Origin: JAAXHF01 sp963665955
Lineage (GTDB): Bacteria > Desulfobacterota > Binatia > Bin18
Assembly: GCA_965231765.1 (NCBI GenBank)
Contig: OZ246887.1
Location: 3,844,001 to 3,908,000, forward strand
Reading direction: 5' to 3'
DNA length: 64,000 nt
Shown: positions 52,276 through 60,755 of the stretch, one piece after another
How positions within the stretch are numbered: the stretch's first letter is position 1
How the letters are laid out: every line of letters begins with the position of its first letter
Notes under the pieces: generated by a model
Seen by the model: only the letters and a program-made list of their open reading frames with translations
The model's database searches: none
Told to the model about the DNA's origin: nothing
Made by a program: the position numbers and the translations under genes

Positions 52276-53316
52276 ATGAAAACATCTATCGCTGTCGGTG
52301 GAGCGACGGGAACCAATATCCGAGGCACGCTTGAATTTGTCCAACAGGCTGAACGTTTGGGCGTGGACTACGTCTGGTCAGCTGAGGCGTGGGGCCAGGA
52401 TGCGGTGACCTCGCTGGCGTACTTGGCTGGACAGACCAGCCGAATCAAGCTGGGGACAGGGATTATACAGATCAGCGCTCGCACACCCTCAATGACAGCC
52501 ATGAGTGCCTTGGCTCTGCATGATCTGTCTGAAGGGCGTTTTGTGCTTGGTTTGGGCACCAGCGGCCCTCAGGTTGTCGAGGGGCTGCAAGGAATACCAT
52601 TCCGCGCACCGCTGACTCGGCTTAAGGAAACGGTTGATATTGTCCGCATGGCTTTTCGGGGCGAGAAGCTGCGCTATAACGGCCAATTCCATACCCTGCC
52701 GCTTCCAGGCGGCGAGGGCAAAGCGTTGCGGATTGATCATCCGCCGGCTGATATTCCCATTTTTCTGGCTACGCTCGCTCCTAAAGCGCTTGCCTATACC
52801 GGGGCTGCCGCAGACGGCTGGCTTGGCACGTCATTCTCGCCTGATCACGCCGAGGCACATCTTGCACATATCCGTACAGGAGCAGAGTCAGTTGGCCGGA
52901 CGCTTGATGATCTTGCATTGAACGCCTCTTGTACGGTCGCCATTGGCGAAAATGTTGAGCAGCTCATCGCGGCGCAAAAACCCGGGGTGGCGTTTCGCAT
53001 GGGTGCAATGGGTTCAGCTACGACCAATTTTTACAATGCGGCTTTTCAACGCTCTGGCTTTGAGGACGATGCCAAGGCAATTCAAGACCTGTGGATTGCT
53101 GGTAAACGAAAAGAAGCCGCGGAGCGTGTACCGGATGCGATGGTGACTCAGTTTGACGCGATCGGGACACCCGCAATGGTCCGCGAACGGTTCCAGACAT
53201 ATCAACAGGTTGGTATTGATGGGCTGACGTTACGTATTGAGGCAGATGGTCTGACAGAGAGGATCGCCAAGCTCGAACAGGTGATGGATCTGATCGGCTC
53301 TCTTGATGGAAAATGA
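52276..53316 (+). CDS. LLM-class flavin/F420-dependent oxidoreductase
   Basis: A 346-aa luciferase-like barrel. VDYVWSAEAWGQDAVTSLAY, TSRIKLGTGIIQISARTPSM and GRFVLGLGTSGPQVVEG are classic features of the F420-dependent N5,N10-methylene-H4MPT reductase-like subgroup; the IPIFLATLAPKAL segment supports this. It would transfer hydride or oxidise a small substrate. GGGAG precedes the ATG. It sits between the MNT/HEPN module and the second amidase, a repeat of the LLM-amidase pairing. Confidence 0.88.
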   Translation: MKTSIAVGGATGTNIRGTLEFVQQAERLGVDYVWSAEAWGQDAVTSLAYLAGQTSRIKLGTGIIQISARTPSMTAMSALALHDLSEGRFVLGLGTSGPQVVEGLQGIPFRAPLTRLKETVDIVRMAFRGEKLRYNGQFHTLPLPGGEGKALRIDHPPADIPIFLATLAPKALAYTGAAADGWLGTSFSPDHAEAHLAHIRTGAESVGRTLDDLALNASCTVAIGENVEQLIAAQKPGVAFRMGAMGSATTNFYNAAFQRSGFEDDAKAIQDLWIAGKRKEAAERVPDAMVTQFDAIGTPAMVRERFQTYQQVGIDGLTLRIEADGLTERIAKLEQVMDLIGSLDGK

Positions 53317-53396
53317 CGTTGCTCTTTTCGATGTTGACAGGGCCATCTTGAGCGGCGAGATTCTTGAACGCCCATGTGTAGAAAAGGAGACACTCC

Positions 53397-54926
53397 ATGC
53401 CGGTAAAACTCCCCACCCTCGACGACCTGGCTGATATTGCGGCTGGCTATTCGCTGAGCCTGGAGCCAGAAGACCTGGAATCTTTTCAAGGCATTATGGA
53501 AGATACGATTGCATCCTATAACCGCCTTGATGAACTGACTGAACCGAGCTTACCGGTTGTGTATCCCCGCAACCCTGGATTCCGGCCGCAGCCTGAGGAC
53601 AATCCGCTCAACGCCTGGTACTGGCGGAGCGAAATCAAAGGAGCCGCGTCTGGGCCGTTGGCAGGCAAGACTGTCGCGATTAAGGACAATGTGTGTGTGG
53701 CTGGCGTGCCGATGATGAATGGCAGCAGTATCTTAGAGGGCTACGTGCCTGAGATTGATGCCACAATTGTGACACGTATTCTTGAAGCCGGCGGAACGAT
53801 TCTCGGCAAATCAGTGTGCGAGAATTTCTGTTTCTCTGGGGCCAGCCACACCTGTGCGACCCCGCCGGTTCGGAACCCGCATGATCTGAGCCGGACGACT
53901 GGCGGCTCGTCGAGCGGCAGTGGTGCCCTGGTGGCGTCCGGCGCAGTAGACCTGGCCATTGGTGGCGATCAGGGCGGGTCGATTCGTATTCCGAGTAGCT
54001 GGTGTGGCATCTGCGGACTCAAGCCGACGTATGGATTAGTCCCGTATACGGGCGCTTTCCCTATCGAGACGACGGTTGACCACACTGGGCCAATGGCACG
54101 CACGGTGGCAGACCTGGCCTTATTCTTGGAAGTCTTGGCTGGACCGGATGGGCTCGATCCGCGCCAACAGGCTGGGTTGAGCGGTGAAGCGTATAGCCAG
54201 GCGCTGTCCGGCGATGTGAATGGCCTGCGATTCGGTATTGTGACAGAAGGCTTCGGCTGGGAAGGACTGTCCGAACCAGATGTGGATACGAGTGTCCGCG
54301 AATCCGCCCAAGCGTTCAGCCGCCTGGGAGCGGAGGTCGCTAACGTCTCAATTCCCTGGCATCGAGATGGCCAGCATATCTGGAACGCGATTGCCATTGA
54401 AGGCGCAACGATGTTGATGGTGCAGGGCAATAGCATGGGCACCAACTGGAAGGGCCATTACACAACGAGTTTGTTGGATGCCTATGCGCGGAGCTGGCGA
54501 ACCCGGACAAATGATTTTCCAGAAACGGTCAAGAACGTCATGCTGCTGGGCCAGTATATGCAAGAGCATTATCATGGCCGTTATTATGCCAAAGCGCAGA
54601 ACCTGGCTCGTTCGTTGAGCGCGGCCTACGATGCGGCGCTGACCAATTGTGATTTGCTGGTAATGCCAACCCTGCCGATGAAGGCGACCAAGATCCCCGC
54701 AGCGGATGCGAGTCGCGAAGAGTCTGTAGCGCGCGCGTTAGAAATGCTTTCCAATACGTGTCCGTTCGACGTGACGGGACACCCGGCCATCAGCATTCCG
54801 TGTGGCATGTCTGAGGGGCTACCGGTCGGCATCATGCTCATCGGCCGGATAGGCGAAGATGCAACCGTACTGCGGGCGGCAGATGCGTTTCAACGCCAAG
54901 TGTTTCGGACACCGACTCCTGTCTAA
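53397..54926 (+). CDS. Amidase signature enzyme, paralogue
   Basis: A 509-aa amidase with Lys in IKDNVCV (about 100), cis-Ser in TGGSSSGSG (about 170) and nucleophile in GGDQGGSIR (about 192). Long blocks are shared with the amidase at 49985 (ILEGYVPEIDATIV, VDHTGPMA, the ending GHPAISIPCGMSEGLPVG), so the two are duplicates that have since diverged. AAAGGAG precedes the ATG. It converges with the TauD-family gene. Confidence 0.92.
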   Translation: MPVKLPTLDDLADIAAGYSLSLEPEDLESFQGIMEDTIASYNRLDELTEPSLPVVYPRNPGFRPQPEDNPLNAWYWRSEIKGAASGPLAGKTVAIKDNVCVAGVPMMNGSSILEGYVPEIDATIVTRILEAGGTILGKSVCENFCFSGASHTCATPPVRNPHDLSRTTGGSSSGSGALVASGAVDLAIGGDQGGSIRIPSSWCGICGLKPTYGLVPYTGAFPIETTVDHTGPMARTVADLALFLEVLAGPDGLDPRQQAGLSGEAYSQALSGDVNGLRFGIVTEGFGWEGLSEPDVDTSVRESAQAFSRLGAEVANVSIPWHRDGQHIWNAIAIEGATMLMVQGNSMGTNWKGHYTTSLLDAYARSWRTRTNDFPETVKNVMLLGQYMQEHYHGRYYAKAQNLARSLSAAYDAALTNCDLLVMPTLPMKATKIPAADASREESVARALEMLSNTCPFDVTGHPAISIPCGMSEGLPVGIMLIGRIGEDATVLRAADAFQRQVFRTPTPV

Positions 54927-54964
54927 ATGCCGGAAGCCCAAACAATTGCAGGGAAGGGCTGCCA

Positions 54965-55885
54965 CTAGGCCGTCGCCTCCGATGGGTCCCACAGGGTACT
55001 CAGCTGGCGCATGACGCGGCGTTCATTCCGGTCCCAAGAATCGCGTCGGTGCAAGCTGCCCAGCGTATCGAACATGATCATATCGCCCAGTTGCCAATCA
55101 TGTGCATAGACAAAAGACGGGCGAGTCGAATGGGCATGCAGCTCTCGGAGCAAGTCGTCACTCTCATCCTGGGGCATACCGATGATATACTTGGTAATGC
55201 CAGGGTTGACGTACAGGATTTCTCGACCGGAATCCGGATGGCGTAAAATCACTGGATGTTCAGCCTCTGGAATGGGGGGACGTGTGAGCCCCAGCTTTTT
55301 GTTGCGGGCTTTCTTGGCCATGAATCCGGCCCGAACCCCTTTCTGCACTTGACCGTCAGCCGAGTCTTCGACGAGCTTCCCAGCATACATGGAACTGATA
55401 CTATGAAAGGCGCGGAGCGGTCGCAGCATCTCGACTGTCTTGCGTGGGAGCGTCTCCAGCGCCACATACTGACTACAAAAACAGGTCTGTGGGGGTGATT
55501 TGGGCAACTCACAGGCTTCCAGGAAGCTTTCTTTGCCGACAGTGGAGACGTACGAATAATCGGAATGCCATTCCAAGTGTGTTGAACCGCCGGTCCCCTT
55601 GGGCACGCCATCAGCATCGTGCAAGTTATTCACCGGCAAAATTTCGGCATACTCCCCAATGTCACCAAACCACTCCGACCCTTTGACCAGATCGCCAAAA
55701 TTACGGGTGAATTGCACCAGTTCCGTGTCGCTCGGCCGGTCATGGCCCCGGAATATCAAGATCTGATATTGGCGTAAGCCCTGAAGAATGTCAGAACGGT
55801 CCTGGGAGCTGAGCTCGACTGTGGGGTTCCAACCATGAACAAGAGCTCCGAGCGGTTCAGCCAGTGGCTGTATTTCTAGTGCCAT
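54965..55885 (-). CDS. TauD/TfdA-family 2-oxoglutarate dioxygenase
   Basis: A 306-aa Fe(II)/2-oxoglutarate enzyme. The HxD pair is in EWHSDYS (His107, Asp109) and the distal His in GSLHRRDSWD (about 279), with the co-substrate Arg in RRVMRQL (about 288-294). The family hydroxylates taurine, 2,4-D and related acids so that they decompose. AGGAGGG lies just before the ATG. It neighbours amidases and LLM enzymes, suggesting breakdown of substituted amides or acids. Confidence 0.9.
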   Translation of the reverse strand: MALEIQPLAEPLGALVHGWNPTVELSSQDRSDILQGLRQYQILIFRGHDRPSDTELVQFTRNFGDLVKGSEWFGDIGEYAEILPVNNLHDADGVPKGTGGSTHLEWHSDYSYVSTVGKESFLEACELPKSPPQTCFCSQYVALETLPRKTVEMLRPLRAFHSISSMYAGKLVEDSADGQVQKGVRAGFMAKKARNKKLGLTRPPIPEAEHPVILRHPDSGREILYVNPGITKYIIGMPQDESDDLLRELHAHSTRPSFVYAHDWQLGDMIMFDTLGSLHRRDSWDRNERRVMRQLSTLWDPSEATA

Positions 55886-55988
55886 TTTTCCCTCCTCATG
55901 CGCTAACGTCTGATTCGTAGGCTATGGGCAGGCCGTCCGTCAAGCAGGACTGCCGCCCGAATATTGAAATCTTTCAGCTTCTAAGCGG

Positions 55989-56302
55989 TCACGTCCTTTG
56001 CACGAACTGCTCTATGAGTGCCGACACCGCCTCTGGGGTATCCTCTTGTAAGAAATGGCCGACACCGGGGAGTGTCACAACTGGTCCGGCCGGCCACATG
56101 TCCTTGAAACCACGCGGACTGGCGAACCGAGGTGGTGCTGTCCGGGGCACGACCTCCGACGAGGGCATTCATGATACACAGCCGTTTCACACGCTCAGGA
56201 TGCCGATAGGCAAGAGAGCCGCCGATGGGGCCGCCCCAATCCTGTATGACCAGCGTGCTGTTGGTCAGGTCCAAGGCCAAGACGAGCTTCTCTAGATTGG
56301 AG
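55989..56302 (-). pseudogene. Internally deleted haloalkane dehalogenase-like alpha/beta hydrolase
   Basis: The 5' part reads NLEKLVLALDLTNSTLVIQD, then WGGPIGGSLAYRHPERVKRL, the nucleophile elbow with Asp as in haloalkane dehalogenases. After about 60 residues the frame shifts and the sequence continues in another frame as DMWPAGPVVTLPGVGHFLQE and ends EAVSALIEQFVQRT, the catalytic-His strand and C-terminus of the same family. The cap domain and third acid region, roughly 100-150 residues, are missing, as are the start and first third. It overlaps the end of the HicB-like gene by 11 bases. Confidence 0.72.
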
Positions 56303-56489
56303 CATTGATCCTAGAGATCGTATCTTCCAATCCAAATGCCTCGATATAGGGTTGCAAAGCTTCCTTGAGGTCGGCAATCGCTTCCTCTTCTGTTTCACCT
56401 TCTCCGTAAGCAGGGATGCCGGGGACCCGAGCTGTGAAGCCCCCCTCTCCGGAGTCAGGCATAAGTGCGACAGTGAGTTGCTGGTTCAT
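56292..56489 (-). CDS. Orphan HicB-family antitoxin
   Basis: A 65-aa HicB fold: MNQQLTVALMPDSGEGGFTA followed by RVPGIPAYGEGETEEEAIAD and a helix LKEALQPYIEAFG. HicB antitoxins have a degraded RNase H-like fold and block the HicA mRNA interferase. No HicA frame is found on either side, so this is an orphan, possibly left after toxin loss. The start ATG 56489 gives the typical N-terminus; a longer frame to 56522 is less likely. Confidence 0.8.
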   Translation of the reverse strand: MNQQLTVALMPDSGEGGFTARVPGIPAYGEGETEEEAIADLKEALQPYIEAFGLEDTISRINAPI

Positions 56490-56528
56490 AGCTCTAGCTA
56501 GGGGCGAAGAGTGTCTACCCATTCCATG

Positions 56529-56771
56529 TTAGCTGAAAAATTCCGAGAAGCCATCTAGGAGATTGATCAGGCTTTCATTCCCGTCTTGAAATCCCTCTTT
56601 CACCCCCCCCTCTTTGATCTTATTTTCCACTCCGGCCAATCCGTTTCTCAGGCGCTCTAGCGCGAGGTCTCGATTCTCAGGCGGCAAACTGCTCAGGACC
56701 AGCATTAGTACCGCCTCTAAGTGCCGGACGCGGCCGATTAGATACTGGGCTTCGTCAGAGAGGTCGGCCAT
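56529..56771 (-). CDS. Small hypothetical helical protein
   Basis: An 80-aa protein of unrecognised family, apparently all-helical: a Leu-rich first half (HLEAVLMLVLSSLPPENRDL) and a Gly-rich hinge (EGGVKEGFQDGN) before a last helix. GGAGGACAAC precedes the ATG, which supports translation. It lies 39 bases upstream of HicB and downstream of a secreted protein on the same strand. Confidence 0.6.
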   Translation of the reverse strand: MADLSDEAQYLIGRVRHLEAVLMLVLSSLPPENRDLALERLRNGLAGVENKIKEGGVKEGFQDGNESLINLLDGFSEFFS

Positions 56772-56780
56772 GTTGTCCTC

Positions 56781-57242
56781 CTATTCCTTTCGTCTGGTGA
56801 CGGTCCAGGTGCCGGAGCACCGGGCATTGTTGAACCAAGTCCCTTCTCCTGTTCGGCCCTTTCTTTCCCCAAGGTTGAGCCGACCACTCAGGGCGAGGAT
56901 GGCGTTGTCGTCTCGTTCGAGACGGACACTCCCTTCGAGATCGCCGGAGACGTAGAGCAGAAAGGAGCTCCATGACATCACGATTTTTTCGTCTCCGACC
57001 TGCAACGCAAAGACGATGAAGGCGGTATGGGTCCAGTGCAAGGGGGCGCCAATGCTGAGGATGAACTGCTGTGGTGGGTTATGCATGCAGGCCAATGAGG
57101 TATACTTCATCTCACCATCCCAGGTCCCGTAGAAGTGATCAACCTCAGGATAGTGTGCTGTGGTCGAGGTCGTGAGCAGCGTGACGAGTAGAGCACACAG
57201 GATGAAAAGCCGCCCCCGTGGCGGCTTCTGAGCGTGTCGCAT
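56781..57242 (-). CDS. Hypothetical exported protein
   Basis: A 153-aa protein with a signal peptide (RLFILCALLVTLLTTSTTAH, about 11-30) and a small beta-rich domain: FYGTWDGEMKYTSL, then DLEGSVRLERDDNAILALSG and an ending SGTWTVTRRKE. The repeated GTW strands suggest a lipocalin-like or similar barrel; a Cys pair (about 52 and 142) may form a disulfide. AAAGGGGAG precedes ATG 57242; an earlier in-frame start would remove the signal peptide from the N-terminus. Confidence 0.65.
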   Translation of the reverse strand: MRHAQKPPRGRLFILCALLVTLLTTSTTAHYPEVDHFYGTWDGEMKYTSLACMHNPPQQFILSIGAPLHWTHTAFIVFALQVGDEKIVMSWSSFLLYVSGDLEGSVRLERDDNAILALSGRLNLGERKGRTGEGTWFNNARCSGTWTVTRRKE

Positions 57243-57384
57243 CGCAGCTCCCCTTTCTGCGTTATGGAGTATGGCAGACTTAGTACAACGTGTACCAGTG
57301 GGCTGCAGACCACTGGTACTGTTGGGGTAAAACTCCCAAAATCGAGAACTCGCTGTATTTGTGCTCAACTGAAACAGCCTCCGC

Positions 57385-58089
57385 TCACTGCTGCCTCTCA
57401 TCACTCGCCACCTGACCGTCCACCAAACGTACGATACGTTGGGCATGGTCCATGACGCGTGCATCGTGGGTGGAAAAAATGAAGGTCACGGCGCGTTCAC
57501 GGTTCAGCTGTTGCATGATGCCGAGGAGCTTCTCGGCCGTCTCAGAGTCCACATTCGCGGTCGGCTCATCGGCCAAGACAACGGCCGGGTTGGCCGCAAT
57601 GGCGCGGGCAATGGCAACGCGCTGCTGCTGGCCTCCGGACAGCTGGTCAGGCCGTCGCTCCTCCAGCCCTGCGAGACCTACCTCGGCCAGGAGCTGCATC
57701 ACCCGCTTGCGGCGCTCAGCCGCTGAGACTCCTTGCAGGGCCAGGACGGTTTCGGCATTCTCATACGCGGTCAGGACGGGCAAGAGGTTATAGGCTTGGA
57801 AGACAAAGCCAATCCGATCGCGGCGCAGCCGACTCAGCGCCCGCCGGTTCAATGTCTTGAGATCGTGGCCTTCGAGCTTCAGGCTGCCCGAGGTAGCAGA
57901 GTCCAACGCGCCAATGAGGTTTAGCGCGGTGGTCTTCCCCGAGCCTGAAGGGCCACAGATGGCCAGGAATTCGCCCTTGTGGATAGTCAGATTAATGCCC
58001 CGCAGGGCCTGGACGTCGAGCGTTCCTTGGCGATAGTCCTTGGTGACAGCTGTGAGTTCGACCACAGGAGCGGCATTCGTTTCAGGCAT
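57385..58089 (-). CDS. ABC transporter ATP-binding protein (LolD/MacB type)
   Basis: A 234-aa nucleotide-binding subunit: Walker A GPSGSGKT (46-53), signature LSGGQQQRVAIARAIA (about 144-159), Walker B VVLADEPTANVD (about 164-175) and the H-loop STHDARV (about 204). The MacB/LolD group powers FtsX-type mechanotransmission exporters that extract lipoproteins, peptides or drugs from the inner membrane. It is the last of three co-directional genes, 9 bases after the second permease. Confidence 0.93.
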   Translation of the reverse strand: MPETNAAPVVELTAVTKDYRQGTLDVQALRGINLTIHKGEFLAICGPSGSGKTTALNLIGALDSATSGSLKLEGHDLKTLNRRALSRLRRDRIGFVFQAYNLLPVLTAYENAETVLALQGVSAAERRKRVMQLLAEVGLAGLEERRPDQLSGGQQQRVAIARAIAANPAVVLADEPTANVDSETAEKLLGIMQQLNRERAVTFIFSTHDARVMDHAQRIVRLVDGQVASDERQQ

Positions 58090-58098
58090 AGCTTTCCC

Positions 58099-59367
58099 TT
58101 ACACCAGCTTGATGGATTCGACTGGGACAACATTCCCGGCTCGCCACGCCGGATACAGGCCGGCGGTCAACGTGGCGAGGACGACGGCGAGGACGATAAT
58201 CACCAAGTGTTCGGGAAAGATGCCAACCCGTAACGTGCCATCGAATCCAACTCCGGCTACCTCAGTGGCCACTCCGGCCGTCCCACCTATGGCGCTCATG
58301 TCGATACCTGTGTTGACCAGGTACATATACGGCCCAATGGTCATGGCCGCGCTGGCCGCGATCCCGACCAATCCTAGCCACAGACTCTCCCACATCACCA
58401 GGCCAAATAGTTGGCCGGGAGAGTAGCCGATGGCCAGCATAATCCCGAACTCGCGCGTCCGTTCCATCACCGATACAAACAAGGTGTTAAAGATCCCGGC
58501 GGCGACCAGAATTGCGATGATCAGTTCCATGAACCGAGCCCCGCCCACCTTCATGGCAATGAAGGTCGATAATTCAGGCCGGATCTCGTCCCAGGCCAAT
58601 GCCACACGACTCGCGTCTCGCCCCCCAGAGCCTAAGGTGTTGTTCAAACGCTGGGCGACTGCTGGGCTTTGGCGCGCGTCAGACAAAAACACCGCCACCG
58701 CCGTGCTCTCGTCGCTGGCGTAACCGAGCGCCTCGCGCACCGTGTTAATCGGTAGCAGACACAGACCCGCATCCAGACTGGGTGCGCCGGTACTGATCAC
58801 ACCCGAGAGGCGCCGCATGCCGGACACAATCTCGCCCTGCTTGTCCAGCATGGTGTACACGACCTTTTTCCCGATTTTTAGCCCCAGGTTCTGAGCCAGC
58901 TTCTTGCCCAGAATGATGCCTGTATCGTGTGGAGTCGTATACATGGCTCCTTCAGTCAGGCCCTCGCCAAAGGATAGCGTACTTGCATCCTCCAGCTCCG
59001 GGTCGTAGGCCATAAAAAATGCCCCAAAACTGTCACTGGCAGTCGCCAGCATAATCTGGCCACTAATACGCTCAACCGCTCGTGCCACATCGCTATCCCG
59101 AGTGACGAGCGCGCGCAGCTCAGCACTTCCCTGGACAGTTCTAGTCAGTCTGGGCGTGTCGAGATAGTCAGGGTGCTGCAAGGTCACATGCCCACTCCCC
59201 AAGCGGGCAGCGGTGTCAATGAAGTCGGCAAACGAGCGGTCCTGCAAGGCAGTGAACAATACTGCCAAGAAACCACCAAAGGCAATTGAGGAGAGTGTCA
59301 ACAGCGTCCGACGCTTGTGGCGCCATAAATTGCGCCAAGCCACAACTGCGAGTTTGAGACCTGTCAT
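58099..59367 (-). CDS. ABC transporter permease, FtsX family (second subunit)
   Basis: A 422-aa MacB/LolC-type permease: first helix in LKLAVVAWRNLWRHKRRTLL to FGGFLAVLF, a large periplasmic domain (about 50-270), then three C-terminal helices (ERTREFGIMLAIGYSPGQLF is the FtsX cytoplasmic loop). ATG 59367 follows AAGGAGAG; a longer upstream frame is not needed. It pairs with the next permease gene, forming a heterodimer with the ATPase. Confidence 0.9.
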   Translation of the reverse strand: MTGLKLAVVAWRNLWRHKRRTLLTLSSIAFGGFLAVLFTALQDRSFADFIDTAARLGSGHVTLQHPDYLDTPRLTRTVQGSAELRALVTRDSDVARAVERISGQIMLATASDSFGAFFMAYDPELEDASTLSFGEGLTEGAMYTTPHDTGIILGKKLAQNLGLKIGKKVVYTMLDKQGEIVSGMRRLSGVISTGAPSLDAGLCLLPINTVREALGYASDESTAVAVFLSDARQSPAVAQRLNNTLGSGGRDASRVALAWDEIRPELSTFIAMKVGGARFMELIIAILVAAGIFNTLFVSVMERTREFGIMLAIGYSPGQLFGLVMWESLWLGLVGIAASAAMTIGPYMYLVNTGIDMSAIGGTAGVATEVAGVGFDGTLRVGIFPEHLVIIVLAVVLATLTAGLYPAWRAGNVVPVESIKLV

Positions 59368-59416
59368 CGCCTCTCTCCTTTGCCTGGTGTTCTTGTTCTT
59401 TCCGCTACTCCCGCTG

Positions 59417-60667
59417 TTACTGATACCGCATAGCTTCAACAGGACGAATGAAGGCCGCCTTGAGCGCGGGGTAGAGCGCGGCAAAAAAGACAATGACAAC
59501 CAGCATGATCAGCGGACCACTGAGCGTGCCAACAGTGTATATCCCGTACCAGATTGGTCGCATGGCTACTCCCATGGCCGACATGCCACCCAGTCTGCCT
59601 ACGTTGATACCGACGCTACTCAGATACCACATGCCAGGCAGGGCGAGCGTCACCCCGGCGACAATGGCTACGCCAGCCTGGATCGCACTCTCGACCAGGA
59701 TCAAGCTCACAATATGGAGCGGCCCGGCGCCGAGCGCCTTGAGCACGCCAAATTCGCGGATACGCTCAAAGACTGCCATGAGCATCGCATTCAGGATTAA
59801 GATGCCGACGGCAACGTAGATAATGAAGAACACGACAAGGATCAGTCCCTGGGTTGATTCCAACATGTTGGCAACGACTGGCATGAGTTGCTTCCAGGTC
59901 TTGACGTCGAGGTCGTTGATATTGTCGGGGTTGTGGAGATCGTGGAGATTCTGACTGAGCCGCTGCACGGTTGCTGCGGCAGTCTCCAACTCGACTTCTT
60001 CAGGCCGCCGGACGACCATTTGATGCGCACCCTGGGGAAACGCCATCAACTCTCGGAAGGCGGGTGTCGTCATAAAGATGGCCGTGCGGTCAGTCGCATC
60101 TGCGACCCCCATCAAAACTCCCCGGACGGTATACAAGTCGTTGGCCATGCTGCCATCCGCAGCCTGACTCAGGATCAGCAGTTCGTCACCCGGTTGCACT
60201 TCTAACGTTTTGGCCAAGCGCCGACCGACAACCACCCCATATGGATCAGCCGGATCGAGCCAGCTGCCTGCGGCAACCTTCTCGCCAATCGAGCTGACCC
60301 GCGCGTCTCGGGCCACATCTACGCCCCGGAGCGCTATCCCAGCCGAGAATTCGTCAGACGCAGCCAAGCCGCCACCGAGCAGGCGGGCGCTGGCCGGGTA
60401 GCCGACCGCGTCGAGTTGGGTCAGGAGGGCGTCGGGGTTCCTGATCGTGGTATACATCGACGGCTTGTCCACATAGTCCCCGGCAAAGATCTGCATGTCG
60501 CCGACCTCAAGGTCGAGCACGTCATCTTCCATACCCTGCAAATAGCCGGTCACCAGCCCGGCGTAGAGTAGCTCCACGCACAGCGCGAGCGTCATTGCGG
60601 CAATGGTGACGACTGAACGGCGGGTGTTCCGCCATACATTTCTCCACGCCATGCTGAAAATATTCAA
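59417..60667 (-). CDS. ABC transporter permease, FtsX family (first subunit)
   Basis: A 416-aa permease of the same fold: MNIFSMAWRNVWRNTRRSVV starts the first helix, a periplasmic domain follows to about 265, and the last helices include ERIREFGVLKALGAGPLHIV. The two permeases are paralogous, so the exporter is a heterodimer. No periplasmic adaptor (MacA-like) or outer-membrane component is present in the window, which leaves a lipoprotein-release or small-molecule export role open. It is the first gene of the operon. Confidence 0.9.
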   Translation of the reverse strand: MNIFSMAWRNVWRNTRRSVVTIAAMTLALCVELLYAGLVTGYLQGMEDDVLDLEVGDMQIFAGDYVDKPSMYTTIRNPDALLTQLDAVGYPASARLLGGGLAASDEFSAGIALRGVDVARDARVSSIGEKVAAGSWLDPADPYGVVVGRRLAKTLEVQPGDELLILSQAADGSMANDLYTVRGVLMGVADATDRTAIFMTTPAFRELMAFPQGAHQMVVRRPEEVELETAAATVQRLSQNLHDLHNPDNINDLDVKTWKQLMPVVANMLESTQGLILVVFFIIYVAVGILILNAMLMAVFERIREFGVLKALGAGPLHIVSLILVESAIQAGVAIVAGVTLALPGMWYLSSVGINVGRLGGMSAMGVAMRPIWYGIYTVGTLSGPLIMLVVIVFFAALYPALKAAFIRPVEAMRYQ

Positions 60668-60755
60668 AGCATTGCCCTTCTTGACGGTATAAAGTCGAAT
60701 CAGTTACCAGGTATTCCCCGACATTCACATGAGACAACAATGCGCAAGCCTCATA

